Source: Neocallimastix lanati (nom. inval.) (taxonomy: Eukaryota > Neocallimastigomycota > Neocallimastigomycetes > Neocallimastigales > Neocallimastigaceae). Taken from it: a stretch of DNA of 64,000 nt. Made by a program: the position numbers and the translations under genes. The DNA lies in contig JACVTC010000063.1 of the NCBI GenBank assembly GCA_016946835.1, forward strand, positions 1 to 64,000, read 5' to 3'. The notes under the pieces were generated by a model. It worked only from the letters and a program-made list of their open reading frames with translations, was not told the origin of the DNA and ran no database searches. This document shows positions 33,639 through 55,700 of the stretch, in pieces (within the stretch, counting starts at the first letter, position 1; the number at the start of each line of letters is the position of its first letter).

Positions 33639-34509
33639 TGTTTAACTTATGACTTACATTTTCTTCATTTAACTGAAGTATTCTATGAATGTATTAAATT
33701 TTTAAAGGAGAATGGAAAAGAAAAAATTATTATTCATTTAAAAAAGGGCTATACTAATTTTTCTGATTCAACGTTATCTTTTAAGATGAAGGAAGAAATA
33801 GTTGATAAAAATCCTAACTATTTTAATAATGGAAAAGATATTCCAACACTTGAACAAGCACAAAATAAAATAGTAATTCTTACACGTTTTGATATTAGTT
33901 AAAAAGAAAATAAGATAGTAAAAAAATTGTATTATTATATACCAATAAAGGATGTGGGAATTTGTGCATATTATAACAAAGATGGAATACAATGCTTTCC
34001 AATAATAAATTAGGGTGTTGGTATTCACGATAAATATAATATAGATGAAAGTGATAAATGCAGTCTTGTAAAAGATGTTTTAGAATATAGAGTTCAATAT
34101 AGAGATACATATTATAAGAATATGAAAAATAATTCAACTCTTACTACTAATTATTTGAATATGTCAAGAGCAGATGCTAGTAATTTTGATGTTGTATTGG
34201 ATGCATTATTTGATTCTAGTATACCATGATCAGCAGATTTAATAAATTTCGATTTAAATGAATTTTTGGATACACAATTAAAACAAAATTATCAATTAAT
34301 AATGAATTGATTATTTTAGATTATCGATTTTTTGAAGTTATACATAGCATTTATTAAAGTAACAACTACAATATAAGTAAAGATAATTTAATTAAATATA
34401 ATAATGAAGAACATTATTATGAAAGTCTTATATATTATCTTATTAAGGTTATATCATTTATGTATAAAAGGGATAGAACTACTAAAAAACAAAAAGCATG
34501 TCTTCAGTA
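33639..34509 (+). pseudogene. Dead PI-PLC-like (phosphatidylinositol phospholipase C X-domain) gene, 5'-truncated
   Basis: In one + frame from 33,639 the translation is clearly protein-like: TYDLHFLHLTEVFYECIKFL, then KENGKEKIIIHLKKGY, IPTLEQAQNKIVILTRFDIS. This matches the middle of PI-PLC X domains (EV...FL.EN..E.III.LK ... IPTL....KIV.L.RF). The same frame continues past a TAA (33,900), TAG (34,011), TGA (34,227) and TGA (34,308), with family-like pieces such as VQYRDTYYKN and ADLINFDLNEFL. After a frameshift near 34,290-34,310 it continues as ELIILDYRFFEVIHSIY, stop, SNNY, the usual C-terminal LDF...IY.SN ending, and on to a stop at 34,507. The N-terminal part with the first catalytic His is absent: upstream is only AAT repeat. 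All three stop codons occur, so codon reassignment is unlikely. It is embedded in simple-sequence DNA. Confidence 0.75.
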
Positions 34510-35020
34510 GGATAAATTATAAATATAATAATAATTATAGTATTAGTAGGAGAAATCATAATAATAAAAATAATAATTATAATAGTAGTAGGTGAAATCA
34601 TAATAATAATAATAATAATAATTACAGTAATAGTAGGAGAAATCATAATAATATTACAAATCCTAATAACAAAAATAAAAATAATATAAGAAATCATAAT
34701 AATAATAATAATAATAATAAAAGTAATATCAGATAAAACAGTAATATAACTGTAGTAGTAGAAATAGAATTAATAATAATTGTAGTAGCAATAGAATTCA
34801 TAATAAAAATAATAAGGGTAGAAATCATATTAATTATTTTAAAAATTTTAATAATAGTCTCTGTAGAATTTATTAAAGTAATAATAATTACATTAAATAA
34901 AATATTATTAGTAATATAATTAATTAAAAATAATAATAAACCAAATAATTGTAATAAAGATAATAATAGTAAAACTAGTTATAATAAATATAATAATTAT
35001 TTTAATAAAAATAATTAAAT
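34510..35020. repeat. A-rich mosaic between the PI-PLC relic and the large array
   Basis: Contains AGAAATCATAATAATAA words (34,549-34,700) and GTAATAAAGATAATAATAGT followed by AAAACTAGTTATAATAAATA (34,950-34,990). These match 3,200-3,245 and show that this segment is paralogous to the left mosaic. No gene. Confidence 0.75.
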
Positions 35021-38000
35021 AGTAATAATAAAAATAATAAAAATAATAATAATAAAACTAATAAAAAGAGTAATAATAAAAATAATAAAACTAATAAAAA
35101 GAGTAATAATAAAAATAATAAAAAAATAATAAAAATAAAAATAATAATAAAACTAATAAAAAGAGTAATAATAAAAATAATAAAACTAATAAAAAGAGTA
35201 AAAAGAGTAATAATAAAAATAATAAAAAAATAATAAAAATAAAAATAATAATAAAATAATAAAAAGAGTAATAATAAAAATAATAAAAATAATAAAAAGA
35301 GTAATAATAAAAATAATAAAAATAATAAAAAAATAATAATAATTATATTAAAAATAATAAAAAGAGTAATAATAAAAATAATAAAACTAATAAAAAGAGT
35401 AAAAAGAGTAATAATAAAAATAATAAAAAAATAATAAAAATAAAAATAATAATAAAATAATTAAAAGAGTAATAATAAAACTAATAAAAAGAGTAAAAAG
35501 AGTAATAATAAAAATAATAAAAAAATAATAAAAATAATAATAATAAAACTAATAAAAAGAGTAATAATAAAAATAATAAAACTAATAAAAAGAGTAATAA
35601 TAAAAATAATAAAAAAATAATAAAAATAAAAATAATAATAAAACTAATAAAAAGAGTAATAATAAAAATAATAAAACTAATAAAAAGAGTAAAAAGAGTA
35701 ATAATAAAAATAATAAAAAAATAATAAAAATAAAAATAATAATAAAATAATAAAAAGAGTAATAATAAAAATAATAAAACTAATAAAAAGAGTAATAATA
35801 AAAATAATAAAACTAATAAAAAGAGTAATAATAAAAATAATAAAAATAATAAAAAGAGTAATAATAAAAATAATAAAACTAATAAAAAGAGTAATAATAA
35901 AAATAATAAAAAAATAATAATAAAAATAATAAAACTAATAAAAATTAAAATAATAAAACTAATAAAAAGAGTAATAATAAAAATAATAAAAATAATAAAA
36001 AGAGTAAAAAGAGTAATAATAAAAAGAGTAATAATAAAAATAATAAAACTAATAAAAAGAGTAATAATAAAAATAATAAAACTAATAAAAAGAGTAATAA
36101 TAAAAATAATAAAAAAATAATAAAAATAAAAATAATAATAAAATAATAAAAAGAGTAATAATAAAAATAATAAAACTAATAAAAAGAGTAATAATAAAAA
36201 TAATAAAAAAATAATAAAAATAAAAATAATAATAAAATAATAAAAAGAGTAATAATAAAAATAATAAAACTAATAAAAAGAGTAATAATAAAAATAATAA
36301 AACTAATAAAAAGAGTAAAAAGAGTAATAATAAAAATAATAAAAAAATAATAAAAATAAAAATAATAATAAAATAATAAAAAGAGTAATAATAAAAATAA
36401 TAAAACTAATAAAAAGAGTAATAATAAAAATAATAAAACTAATAAAAAGAGTAATAATAAAAATAATAAAAATAATAAAAAGAGTAATAATAAAAATAAT
36501 AAAACTAATAAAAAGAGTAATAATAAAAATAATAAAACTAATAAAAAGAGTAATAATAAAAATAATAAAACTAATAAAAAGAGTAAAAAGAGTAATAATA
36601 AAAATAATAAAAAAATAATAAAAATAATAATAAAACTAATAAAAAAATAATAATAAAAATAATAATAAAAATAATAATAAAAATAATAAAAATAATAAAA
36701 ATAATAAAAAGAGTAATAATAAAAATAATAATAAAAATAATAATAAAAATAATAAAAATAATAAAAATAATAAAAAGAGTAATAATAAAAATAATAAAAA
36801 AATAATAATAAAAATAATAAAAAAATAATAATAATTATAATAAAACTAATAAAAAGAGTAATAATAAAAATAATAAAAATAATAAAAAGAGTAATAATAA
36901 AAATAATAAAAAAATAATAAAAATAAAAATAATAATAAAATAATTAAAAGAGTAATAATAAAAATAATAAAACTAATAAAAAGAGTAAAAAGAGTAATAA
37001 TAAAAATAATAAAAAAATAATAAAAATAAAAATAATAATAAAATAATTAAAAGAGTAATAATAAAACTAATAAAAAGAGTAAAAAGAGTAATAATAAAAA
37101 TAATAAAAAAATAATAAAAATAATAATAATAAAAATAATAAAACTAATAAAAAGAGTAATAATAAAAATAATAAAACTAATAAAAAGAGTAAAAAGAGTA
37201 ATAATAAAAATAATAAAAAAATAATAAAAATAAAAATAATAATAAAATAATAAAAAGAGTAATAATAAAAATAATAAAAATAATAAAAAGAGTAATAATA
37301 AAAATAATAAAAATAATAAAAAAATAATAATAATTATATTAAAAATAATAAAAAGAGTAATAATAAAAATAATAAAACTAATAAAAAGAGTAAAAAGAGT
37401 AATAATAAAAATAATAAAAAAATAATAAAAATAAAAATAATAATAAAATAATTAAAAGAGTAATAATAAAACTAATAAAAAGAGTAAAAAGAGTAATAAT
37501 AAAAATAATAAAAAAATAATAAAAATAATAATAATAAAACTAATAAAAAGAGTAATAATAAAAATAATAAAACTAATAAAAAGAGTAATAATAAAAATAA
37601 TAAAAAAAATAATAAAAATAAAAATAATAATAAAACTAATAAAAAGAGTAATAATAAAAATAATAAAACTAATAAAAAGAGTAAAAAGAGTAATAATAAA
37701 AATAATAAAAAAATAATAAAAATAAAAATAATAATAAAATAATAAAAAGAGTAATAATAAAAATAATAAAACTAATAAAAAGAGTAATAATAAAAATAAT
37801 AAAAAAATAATAATAAAAATAATAAAACTAATAAAAATTAAAATAATAAAACTAATAAAAAGAGTAATAATAAAAATAATAAAAATAATAAAAAGAGTAA
37901 AAAGAGTAATAATAAAAAGAGTAATAATAAAAATAATAAAACTAATAAAAAGAGTAATAATAAAAATAATAAAACTAATAAAAAGAGTAATAATAAAAAT

Positions 38001-38930
38001 AATAAAAAAATAATAAAAATAAAAATAATAATAAAATAATTAAAAGAGTAATAATAAAACTAATAAAACTAATAAAAAGAGTAATAATAAAAATAATAAA
38101 AAAATAATAAAAATAAAAATAATAATAAAATAATAAAAAGAGTAATAATAAAAATAATAAAACTAATAAAAAGAGTAATAATAAAAATAATAAAAAAATA
38201 ATAAAAATAAAAATAATAATAAAATAATAAAAAGAGTAATAATAAAAATAATAAAACTAATAAAAAGAGTAATAATAAAAATAATAAAACTAATAAAAAG
38301 AGTAAAAAGAGTAATAATAAAAATAATAAAAAAATAATAAAAATAAAAATAATAATAAAATAATAAAAAGAGTAATAATAAAAATAATAAAACTAATAAA
38401 AAGAGTAATAATAAAAATAATAAAACTAATAAAAAGAGTAATAATAAAAATAATAAAAATAATAAAAAGAGTAATAATAAAAATAATAAAAATAATAAAA
38501 AGAGTAATAATAAAAATAATAAAACTAATAAAAAGAGTAATAATAAAAATAATAAAACTAATAAAAAGAGTAATAATAAAAATAATAAAACTAATAAAAA
38601 GAGTAATAATAAAAATAATAATAAAAATAATAAAAAAATAATAATAAAAATAATAATAAAAATAATAAAACTAATAAAAATAATAAAAAGAGTAATAATA
38701 AAAATAATAAAAAAATAATAATAAAAATAATAAAACTAATAAAAATAATAATAATAAAACTAATAAAAAAAGTAATAATAAAAATAATAAAAATAATAAA
38801 AAGAGTAATAATAAAAATAATAATAAAAATAATAATAAAAATAATAATAAAAATAATAATAAAAATAATAAAAATAATAAAAAGAGTAATAATAAAATTA
38901 ATAAAAAAATAATTATGAAAATAATAAAAT
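35020..38930. repeat. 3.9-kb A-rich array of ~33-bp units with higher-order structure
   Basis: Built from the unit AGAGTAATAATAAAAATAAT followed by AAAACTAATAAAA and shortened forms without the ACT. G and C are almost limited to GAG and the single C per unit. Landmark words repeat at long distance: AATTATATTAAAAATAATAA at 35,341 and 37,332 (spacing 1,991), AAAATTAAAATAATAAAACT near 35,941 and 37,833, and AGAGTAAAAAGAGTAATAAT AAAAAGAG at 36,001 and 37,893 (spacing 1,892). The 99-base difference is three 33-bp units. No open frames of note. Confidence 0.9.
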
Positions 38931-39341
38931 AATAATTATAAAAATAATAAAAAAAATAATAATAGAAATAATAAAAAATAATAATAAGAATAATAATTAT
39001 AATAATAATAATATTAAAAATAATAAAAATAGTATAATAAAAATAATAAAATAGTAAAAATAAAAATAATAATGATAAAAATAATTATAGAACTACTAAG
39101 AAAAATCGTAATAATATTACAAATCCTAATAACAAAAATGAAGATAATATAAGAAATCATAATATTAAAAATAAAAGTCATATTAAATAAATCAATAATA
39201 GGGGTAGTAGAAATCGTAATAATAATAATAATAGTAATAATTAAAATATTATTAATAATATAAATAATTAAAAATAATAACATAAATAATAATTACAATA
39301 TAAATAATAATAATGAAAATACTTATTATAAATATAACAAT

Positions 39342-39378
<37 letters not shown>

Positions 39379-39840
39379 TTAGGAGTTATAATCAAATTTA
39401 TAATAGTATTAATTAAATTATAATATTAGCATTAGAAATAATAACTATAATTATTATATTTATGATTACAATAGTAATAGTAGTAGCAATAATCATAATA
39501 AAATTAATTTTATTAATAATTTTAAATTTAATAAAAATAATAATATTTTTTAATTATAATGATAATTATTTTAATAAAAATGATAATAATAATGATAATA
39601 GTTTTAATAATAATGATAATAATTTTAATAAAAATGATAATAATAATGATAATAGTTTTAATAATAATGATAATAGTTTTAATAATAATGATAATAATTT
39701 TAATAAAAATGATAATAATTTTAATAAAAATGATAATAATTTTAAAAAAATGATAATAATTTTTAAAAAATAATGATAATAATAATAATATAAGTTTCAG
39801 TAAAATTTATAATAATAATAATAAAAATTATAGTAAAACT
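38931..39840. repeat. A-rich mosaic leading into the right duplicated block
   Basis: The part 39,105-39,190 is like 34,630-34,745 (ATAATATTACAAATCCTAAT AACAAAAATG). The part 39,385-39,500 is like 3,300-3,420 (TTTATAATAGTATTAATTAA, then TTATATTTATGATTACAATA). An ATAATGATAATTTTAATAAA-type repeat fills 39,556-39,770. No gene. Confidence 0.8.
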
Positions 39841-47080
<7,240 letters not shown>

Positions 47081-48547
47081 AATTTTAATTTTACAGCATT
47101 TAATTTGATTTTTTTTTTATTTTTTTATATATATCTTATTTAAATATGCTATCTATTCTAATTTTATATAAAATAATATAAACTACAATATCATTGTTAA
47201 ATATTACTATTATTACCACGTAATATAAATATTTTCTATATAATTTTTATAAAATCTTTTTTTTTCTATGTTTTGTACTTTTATATAAATAAATATTTTT
47301 AAAATTTTAATATTATTTTGTTTTATTTTTTAATTAATTAACAATTTTTAACTATCATATTAACTTCATTTAGTAGCTCAATTTAATTAAAGCATTACAT
47401 ATATTAGTAGTTTTATTTTTTTTTCCTTATACTTTAAATCTATATGTTACAATAAAAAGTCCAAATATATCATTTTAATTTTAATAGTTATTTTTTTTTA
47501 CCAAGTACAGGTTATGTATATTTATAAAGTTAATAAATTAATAAATATTAAATAAAAAAATTATTTAAAAAAATTATGAAATATTATAAAATTATAATAG
47601 AAAAAAAAAAATATTTATATTATTATATTAAACAAAATTTATAAATAATAATAAAAAAAAATTAACAAATATTATGAAAGAAACATAAACATATCAAATA
47701 TTGAATTTTCAACCATAAAAAATATTCAAAATATATACGAATATTAAAAAACAAAAAATTATATATATATATAATAATACCAAAAATATTTTTAATTTTT
47801 TTTTTATTATTTTAAAATAAATAAAAAATAAAATATCATTTTTTTTATAAATTTTTATTATAGTTTCTAATAGAGGTATTTTTATTTGACTTTTACTTTA
47901 TTTCTTCCTTATTATTTTTATTCCTTTTTATATTTCAATTTTTACTTCTTTTTATTACTTCTTTTTTTATTTTTTATATTTCAATTTTTTATTTTTTTTT
48001 TTTTTTTGCTTTTTTTATATATTTTTAATTTTTCAAATTTTAATTATTTTTATTTTCCAATTTTTTAATTATTTTTATATTTCAATTTTTTATTTGTTTT
48101 TTTTTTTAATTTTTTTATTTAATTTTACATATCGATTATTATTTTTTAATACATATTTTTTTTTTTATTTTTTATTTTATTATTAATATTTCATATTTAT
48201 TTATTACTTATTTAATTAAAAAATATATATTTATATATTGATGTTTTTTTTTTTTTAATTCAATTTTTATATTTGTTACAAACTTTTATATATATTTTAT
48301 TTTGTTTTTAAATTTTTTTTCTAATTTCATTTTATTTTTATTTTAAATTTATTTTTATTTTAAATTTATTTTTATTTTAAATTTATTTTTATTTTAAATT
48401 TATTTTTATTTTTATTAAATTATATAAATATTCTTTAGATTCTATTATTAAAAATAAATCTTTTGACCCTTTATAAAATTAAAAATTTATATATGAATAC
48501 ATATATATAATTTTTAATTATTATTATTATTATTATTAAGTATTTTA
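47081..48547. other. AT-rich non-coding DNA 3' of the giant gene (right copy)
   Basis: Counterpart of 7,241-8,708 at offset 39,839, with no difference noticed. It has the T-rich tract and 17-bp repeats and no gene. Confidence 0.75.
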
Positions 48548-49745
48548 TTATTTTGCATTACATAAACCATAATCAGATTGACATGTTTTAGGACTACAAT
48601 AATCTGTAGTTTTTCCACAATATCCTTTGGAGGAACAGCAATAATTATCTCTACAAATACCATAGGATGCTCCACAACGGGTTTTCGTATTACTATAACA
48701 TAAACCATAACTAGATTGACAACCAGTATCACAGTATTCATCTCCTCTTCCACATGTTCCATTTTTACTACAACATTGACCCTTAGGACATTTAGCATTT
48801 CCATAAGCAGCACCACATTTATTTAAGTATGGATTTTCGGTACGGATTTCCCAGTGTTGGTCTTTGCTATTTTTATTACAGGGATTTAGATTTAAACGAT
48901 ATTCATTTTTTGAATTAGATGATATGATACCAATGCATTTGTTATCGTTTAATGTTGAAATGATAGCTTCTTTAGTGTAAGTAGAATTAATATCATAAAA
49001 AATAGAATTTTCATTACAAGTTTCACTCATAACAAGAGTACCTGCATTAATATTTCTCGTTAATATGCACCAACCTTTATATTTCGTTTTAATAAAACCG
49101 TCACCTGAAATTGGAATTTCCCATTTTGACAGGTCCGAATCTTCACAGTCCAAAATTCTAGGTCTATTACTAACTTCTCCACCCGAAAATAGACATTTAT
49201 TTAATTTTGCATTATATATCCATACAGTACGAGTTTTAGCATTTAATACAGTTGAAGGATTCCTATCCCACATAGTCCATATTTGATCATCTTTCTTCTG
49301 ACATGGTTTTAAATAACCGCCATTTGCGTTAGTTGGATCATTATTTTTATCACCTTTGCCTAAACAGGTACCAGAAGATAATGGAGATTGAATTAATCCT
49401 TCATTTGTAACTTCAAATATCGCATTGTTGTTACATTCTTTCACTTTAATTTTACCATTTGGAACATCCTCAAGATTTAAGCACCTATCCTTATCTTGTT
49501 TTGAATGTATATAGCCTTTAGGTGTAGGATATAAAATCCATTTGTAGTAGTCCGTATCAAGACAATTTCTTATTAGAGGTTTCTTTCCGTATTTTACTTG
49601 TGCGGATAAGCATTGATTGTTATAAGCATTATACAACCATTTAACTTTAGCCTCTGGAGGAATAGTTGTTGATAACATTAGAGTAGTAGTAGTAGTAGTG
49701 GTAGTAGTAGTAGTTTTTTTAGTAGTAGTAGTAGTTTTTTTAGTG

Positions 49746-49783
<38 letters not shown>

Positions 49784-52700
49784 TTTTTTAATAGTAGTAG
49801 TAGTCTTTTTAGTAGTAGTGGTAGTAGTACTTGTGGTGCTAGCTGCAGTAATACCCCAAGGATTTATATTATTTATCCACCATACTTGATCTAGATTTTT
49901 ATTATCGCATTGATTTAAATTGGCATAAATTGGACCGTTACTATTACCACTATCGAAAGTACCAAGACATAATTTACTAGATAATTCAGATCGAATAAAG
50001 GTATCATCTGAACGATATATTTTTGCATTATTGTCACACAAACCTAATAAAAGCAAGCCTTTATTAATATCTTCAACTCTAATACATAAATTTAAGTCAG
50101 CTTTTGAATGGAAATAACCTTTGAAATCTGGTGGAATGAGCCATTGATCATACCCACTATTATCACATTTTCCATACATAATGCGTTCATTTTTAGAAGG
50201 TGGTGCATATAAGCAACTATTTAACTCACCATTGTATATCCAAACGTTTACATAATCTGAAGGAATTGAAGTAGAAACAGTATTGATAGTAGTAGTAGCA
50301 ACTGGGGTGTTGGTAGGCTTGGATGGTTTAGGTATGGATTCAGGATAACTCCATAATATATCTCCATTACTATCTTCCCAAACAATGCTTCGGCTACTTA
50401 TTTCACATCGTAAAACGCTTTTAGTTTTATATTTTGATTCAACAGATTCAATATTTTTATTGCTTTTGTCGAAAAACCTAAGACTACTTCTTGTTATCGT
50501 AATATAACTTAAATAGGAGTTATAATTTCCTCCAAAGTCAATTTCTTCTGTTTGTAAAGTCTTATGATCTCTATAAAGCAATTTACCATTAGTAATGGAC
50601 ATTGAATAATCACCACAAAACAACATTTCTCCTTCTTCAAACGAATCTCCTGGATAAAGTCTATTGGCATCGTATGGTCTATTCGTTATGTAATGGTTCA
50701 AACCCCATTTTCGTTCATTTGAATTGGAGTAAAGGACCAAGTTGAATCCTTCGGGTACTAATCTATAAGGAGGATCAGGCTTAAAGAATTCTTTATGTAA
50801 AAAGTATTGGTCATCGTTTAAAGTAATATCACCATTTTCTTTTAATGAAATAGAGTATACCGTATCGTTGAAATTTGTATTTTCAAAATAGGAAGAAATA
50901 TTATAAAAGTAATATTCAGTTTCGTTGAATGAATTTGTAAAGAATAACATATTCTTATTCAAGTAGTATTTGAAATCATTATATTTCTTTTTGTTGTAAT
51001 ACATTAAATTTTGAGAATAGATAGTGTTACAATTAGTGTCACTGGAAGAAATGGCTTCACAAGTTTTATTGGAATACAATTCCCAAATGGTTTTTCTATT
51101 GCTATTTGTGATGACTAATTTGTCATCCTTTCCATCATAATGCATTTTCATAAACGGATAGTTTTGAATGATAACTTTGTTATTTATATAAAAACTATTA
51201 TTTTCCATTGTAATATTCCTTACGAACCTCATAGGACCAGATTTAAATTCTAAACCATTTTTATTGGACAAGTATAGGAAATCATCTGTTCCATCAAGAG
51301 CAAACATTCTATCATACGTACTAAACGTTTTATCACTAATAATTTTATTGTTGGAGATACTGGGCTCTTTCATTTCTTCCAAAGAGTGTAAAAATCTAAC
51401 TGAACTAGAAGCCCACAACGGTTCCCACGTCAACACATTAAATATCATAATGTCTGGATGGGTCATTGGATATCTATATTCTATACTCAATCTTGCGTAC
51501 TTACCCGTATCAGGGTCCGTAGTATCGAATTGAACAATTCTGTTTTCATAGTTGTCATTACAAACTAATTTCATACCTTGTACATTCAAATTCAATTCTT
51601 TAATACCATTATGACTTTTACAATTAGCAATGTTTTTACTTATTTTTTCATGTTTTTCATTTTTATTATAGTAGTAAATGACTTCGGTATCCGTAACATT
51701 TAACATGGCACCAAAGGTGGAAATTAAGGATTCGCCAGGTAATAAATTATTAACGTAATACTTATTTTTGTAAGATTTATCGGTTCCATTGTCTTCGTAA
51801 TAATTGTACAATTCCGGACTAGAGAATAAATTATAGATATATTTAGGACGTAAGGTTTCATTACACGAAGATATTTCATAAACCATGGGACGGATATATC
51901 TGATATGTGTATTATACTCACTTTTCCGTACAGGCCATGAACTCCAATAGAGATTATGTTCGTCATCTTCAACAAAGAGTTCACCTTCATCAGACAATAC
52001 CAATCTAAAGTTTCCACCCTTATAGCTTTTATTCTTTTGAGCTAGCGGATTAATAACATGCCATATAGCAAAATTATTCTTGTCACGTAATATGAATTCC
52101 CCTAATGGTGAAAAGTTCAACGTATATGGTCCTTCATATAACTCAATATTAGCTGTCATAGAGGACCACATGGTTCTTGCTCCTTCCTTTACCACCATGT
52201 TTCCTGTATCTTGAACGAAGAATTTATACTTACCATTCATGGAAACTAAAGCTTCAAATTCTTTCATAACGTTATTACAGTTCATCTCGATACTTTTTTT
52301 ATAGGTATCCTTTACCTTTGGACCGAGAACGTTGTGCTTGTCGTGTTTACTTATTTCACCGGTAGCACGAGGGGTATCAAAAGCTAAAGGCATATTATAT
52401 TCTCTTGGAAAGGCATAACCGACATAGTTTTCTTGACCAGGGCGAATTTCCCATATTTTTACACCGACACCATCATATATACATACGGAAACGCTAGCAC
52501 TATTATGTTCATCTTTAATGTACAAGTAGTAACCCAGACCGTCTGGGAAACCAACGTTAAATGGTAAATCCTTTGGCAAACTATCCCATATAATATATTC
52601 ATCTTCCTTATCATTAAATGGAAGTAATCTTTCCGTACTAAGGGTGGGATCATAGTTAGCTTCATTAGTAGCTTTTGAATTACTAACAGTTGAACTAGAT

Positions 52701-55700
52701 TTATTAGTAGTCGCTTTCGTCGTCGTCCTCGTCGTTGTCGTCGTGGTGCTACTACTTTCCTTGCTGGTAATAACAAAGGCGCTTGTTGGATTGCTACTAG
52801 ACACAGTTTGAGTATTAGAATCTTCAGTAGTAATGGTGGTGGCGGTATCATCATTAAATAAATTATTTTCACTTTTAGTTTTTTTCGGTTTATTAGCTTT
52901 TCTACGTTCTAATTTGGGATTTGAATTAACCGTTTCTGTTGATTCACTTGAATTATTCAACATCACCCCACTAAAATCTGCATATTTAACATTTGGATTA
53001 TAACTCTTAAATATATGCTTAGCCGTAACGTATAAATGACCGTTACTTCCAAGATATAATTTAAATTTGTAATCAATTTTTACTCCATTTTCATTAGTTT
53101 TGGGGATATAATCCATACCATTTGTCCACAACTTATTATTTAAACATTTGTTATCTAATGCCTTACCTTCACATAATACAAGTTCTCCTGATTCCAATAA
53201 ACCAAATACGTATTTACCGCTCTCAGATATAATAGCATTCTTCACTTCTAAATAGTTCTTAGACCTTAGTGTATTTTTTTTATTATTTTCTATAAAAATA
53301 AACTTTTCCTTGTCATCATTCAATACGTATTCCTCGTAGTCCTTCATATTCTGATTCGAATTGCAAGCAATTGGTGTTTGAGCGAAATCAAGTAAACCAA
53401 TTGGTCGAATACTTTTTTTGTAAGTCACTAGTAATTCTCCATTTCCATCATACTCCCCACACGCCCATACATTTACTTCAGATTTGAATAATGGTAAAGC
53501 TGTCAAGTTCCAACAACGAGTATCTGGAATTTTAAAGTTTATTTCGACGCTTTCTTCTCTATTCTCACTAATGGAAACCGCATCAGCATGCGATTTTTCT
53601 GCCGATCTATCGATGGCTTCGTCATACGATATATCAGAATTATATGTTCTGGTATTGGAATTTCCGTAGGCATAACTATTGGATGAAGTCTTTGTTGAAG
53701 AAGACTCATTTACCCATCCATGTTCTTCGTTAAAATTGGAAGTGTACATTCTTGAAGCTGAATCAGATTCCGACAACTCCTTGCTTGATGTCTCGGAATG
53801 ACCTCTTGTGTAGGCATCGGAATAACCATCAGTATTAGTCCATGTGTCACTAGTACCCGATGTATTGGTATAGGCGTCCGACCAATTTGTGGAATCTGAT
53901 CTTCCACTTTCCTTTGACTTTGTTGAACTCGTAGTATCACTGGATGAACGAGTACCTGCTGCTGCAATTCTCAATTCCTGCCTTGAACTTTCATACGCAA
54001 TTCTTTCCTGTGACTCTCTACTTCTGATGGCTTCCTCTAATTCTGCCTGGGCAGTCCACGTTGCAATGTAGTTAGCTTCTCTTGCTATATCATTTGCGTC
54101 TCTGGCTACTTTATTGGCGTCTTGAGCAATATAATTAGCTGTCTTGGCGATATCATTTGCCTGATACGCAGCTCTATTAGCATCCACTGCGATATCATTC
54201 GCCCTCTCAGCTATATCATTAGCTTTACTTGCGATGTCGTTTGCCTGGAATGCAGCTACATTGGCTTCTCTTGCGATATCATTCGCTTGGAAGGCGGCTG
54301 CATTGGCTATCGATGCAATTTCATTGGCTTGGAACGCTGCAAAATTTCCCACTGCTGCAATGTCATTGGCTTGACGCGATATATCATTACCCTCTCTGGC
54401 GATATTATTGGCTTCCTGGGATATTTCATTACCCTTCTTGGCTATTTGATTACTTTCATATTGAAAATACGTACTTGCAGCTGAATTTACAATACCAGCA
54501 ATAGTACCTATAACTGGAAGAATGGCTCTTTTATTAGGCATTTCGTAGCTTTGTAAGTAGTGACTTTCGCTTCTTTTATCTGGCTTTATATTTTTGGTTT
54601 TTTTATAATCGTTCATATCCATCCTTGAGTATTCTTCATTATGACTCAATTCCTTACTCTCACTCCAGTTATGCGTGTCGACATGTTCTCCTCCATCGGT
54701 TCTTGTATGGGAATAATCTTCACTTTCAGTATGAGCATAGGAATCTTCATGGTTGTTGGTATGCGTTTTTTCTTTACTGGTTGTATCCGCTACCGATTGG
54801 GACCTAACAATACTGTACACCGATTCCAACGCTGTGGAATCCCCTTCTGAAGTCGCATGGGATATACTCTTACTATCAGTTAGAGCACTGGATAGTTCTA
54901 TTACGTTATTAATATCTTCTGTTAAGGAGCTACCTTCGCTTAATACCCTACCATAAGCATTATGGTAGGATATACCACTCGAATCTGTAATAGTTACTGA
55001 ATGATCAATGGTTTTGGAAATACTTACAGAACACGATATAGAACCATCAATAAAATTCTTTACAATTCCACAATGCTTTATTCTTTTATTATCATTTTCT
55101 TCATTCCTATCTTTCTCCATGACATCCATGTATTCATTTCTATTACCGCCATATGGTATTCCCATAACCGTTACAATATTGTGTATATCATCCGTCGTCT
55201 TAAAATTAATTAATGCGGGATGATAAGGATTATACCCTGGATTTATACTGTTTAATGCAATACATTTTAATCCATTCTTTTGAATGTTTTCATATTTTTC
55301 CTTGAATATTTCCTTATACTCTTCAACAGAAGGAACACCCTGTAAAACACTTTCTGATGGCTTGATAATGTTATCTTCAATTTCTTTTTCTTTTGATTTT
55401 GTATGGGTCAAACTTGTACCTGTACTATTATTCGTATTTTCATCAGAACTACGTTTATTCAAAGCATCGCCCTCTTCTTCCTTTTTATTTTCCTTCGAAT
55501 TCTTATGACTATTCTTTGCTACTTCATAGTAAATACCGATGTTATTTACAATGGTATTATTTCCACAATAGGAGACCCCAAGCCACGTTGGACCGATAAA
55601 CTTGGAATATTCTTCGATACTATCAAAAAAAACAGTATTATTATTAGAATCGGTATAAAATGGATTTATCACTTTGGTTACCCCATCATAATTGTAGAGA

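Noticed and set aside
33537-33902. 121-codon + frame taken as a complete gene
   Set aside because: The first about 34 codons are AAT-repeat translation. Only the part from about 33,639 is PI-PLC-like, and it continues past stops, so it is a pseudogene.
33900-34310. Alternative genetic code reading through the PI-PLC stops
   Set aside because: TAA, TAG and TGA all occur in the frame together with a frameshift, and the other genes end in normal stops.
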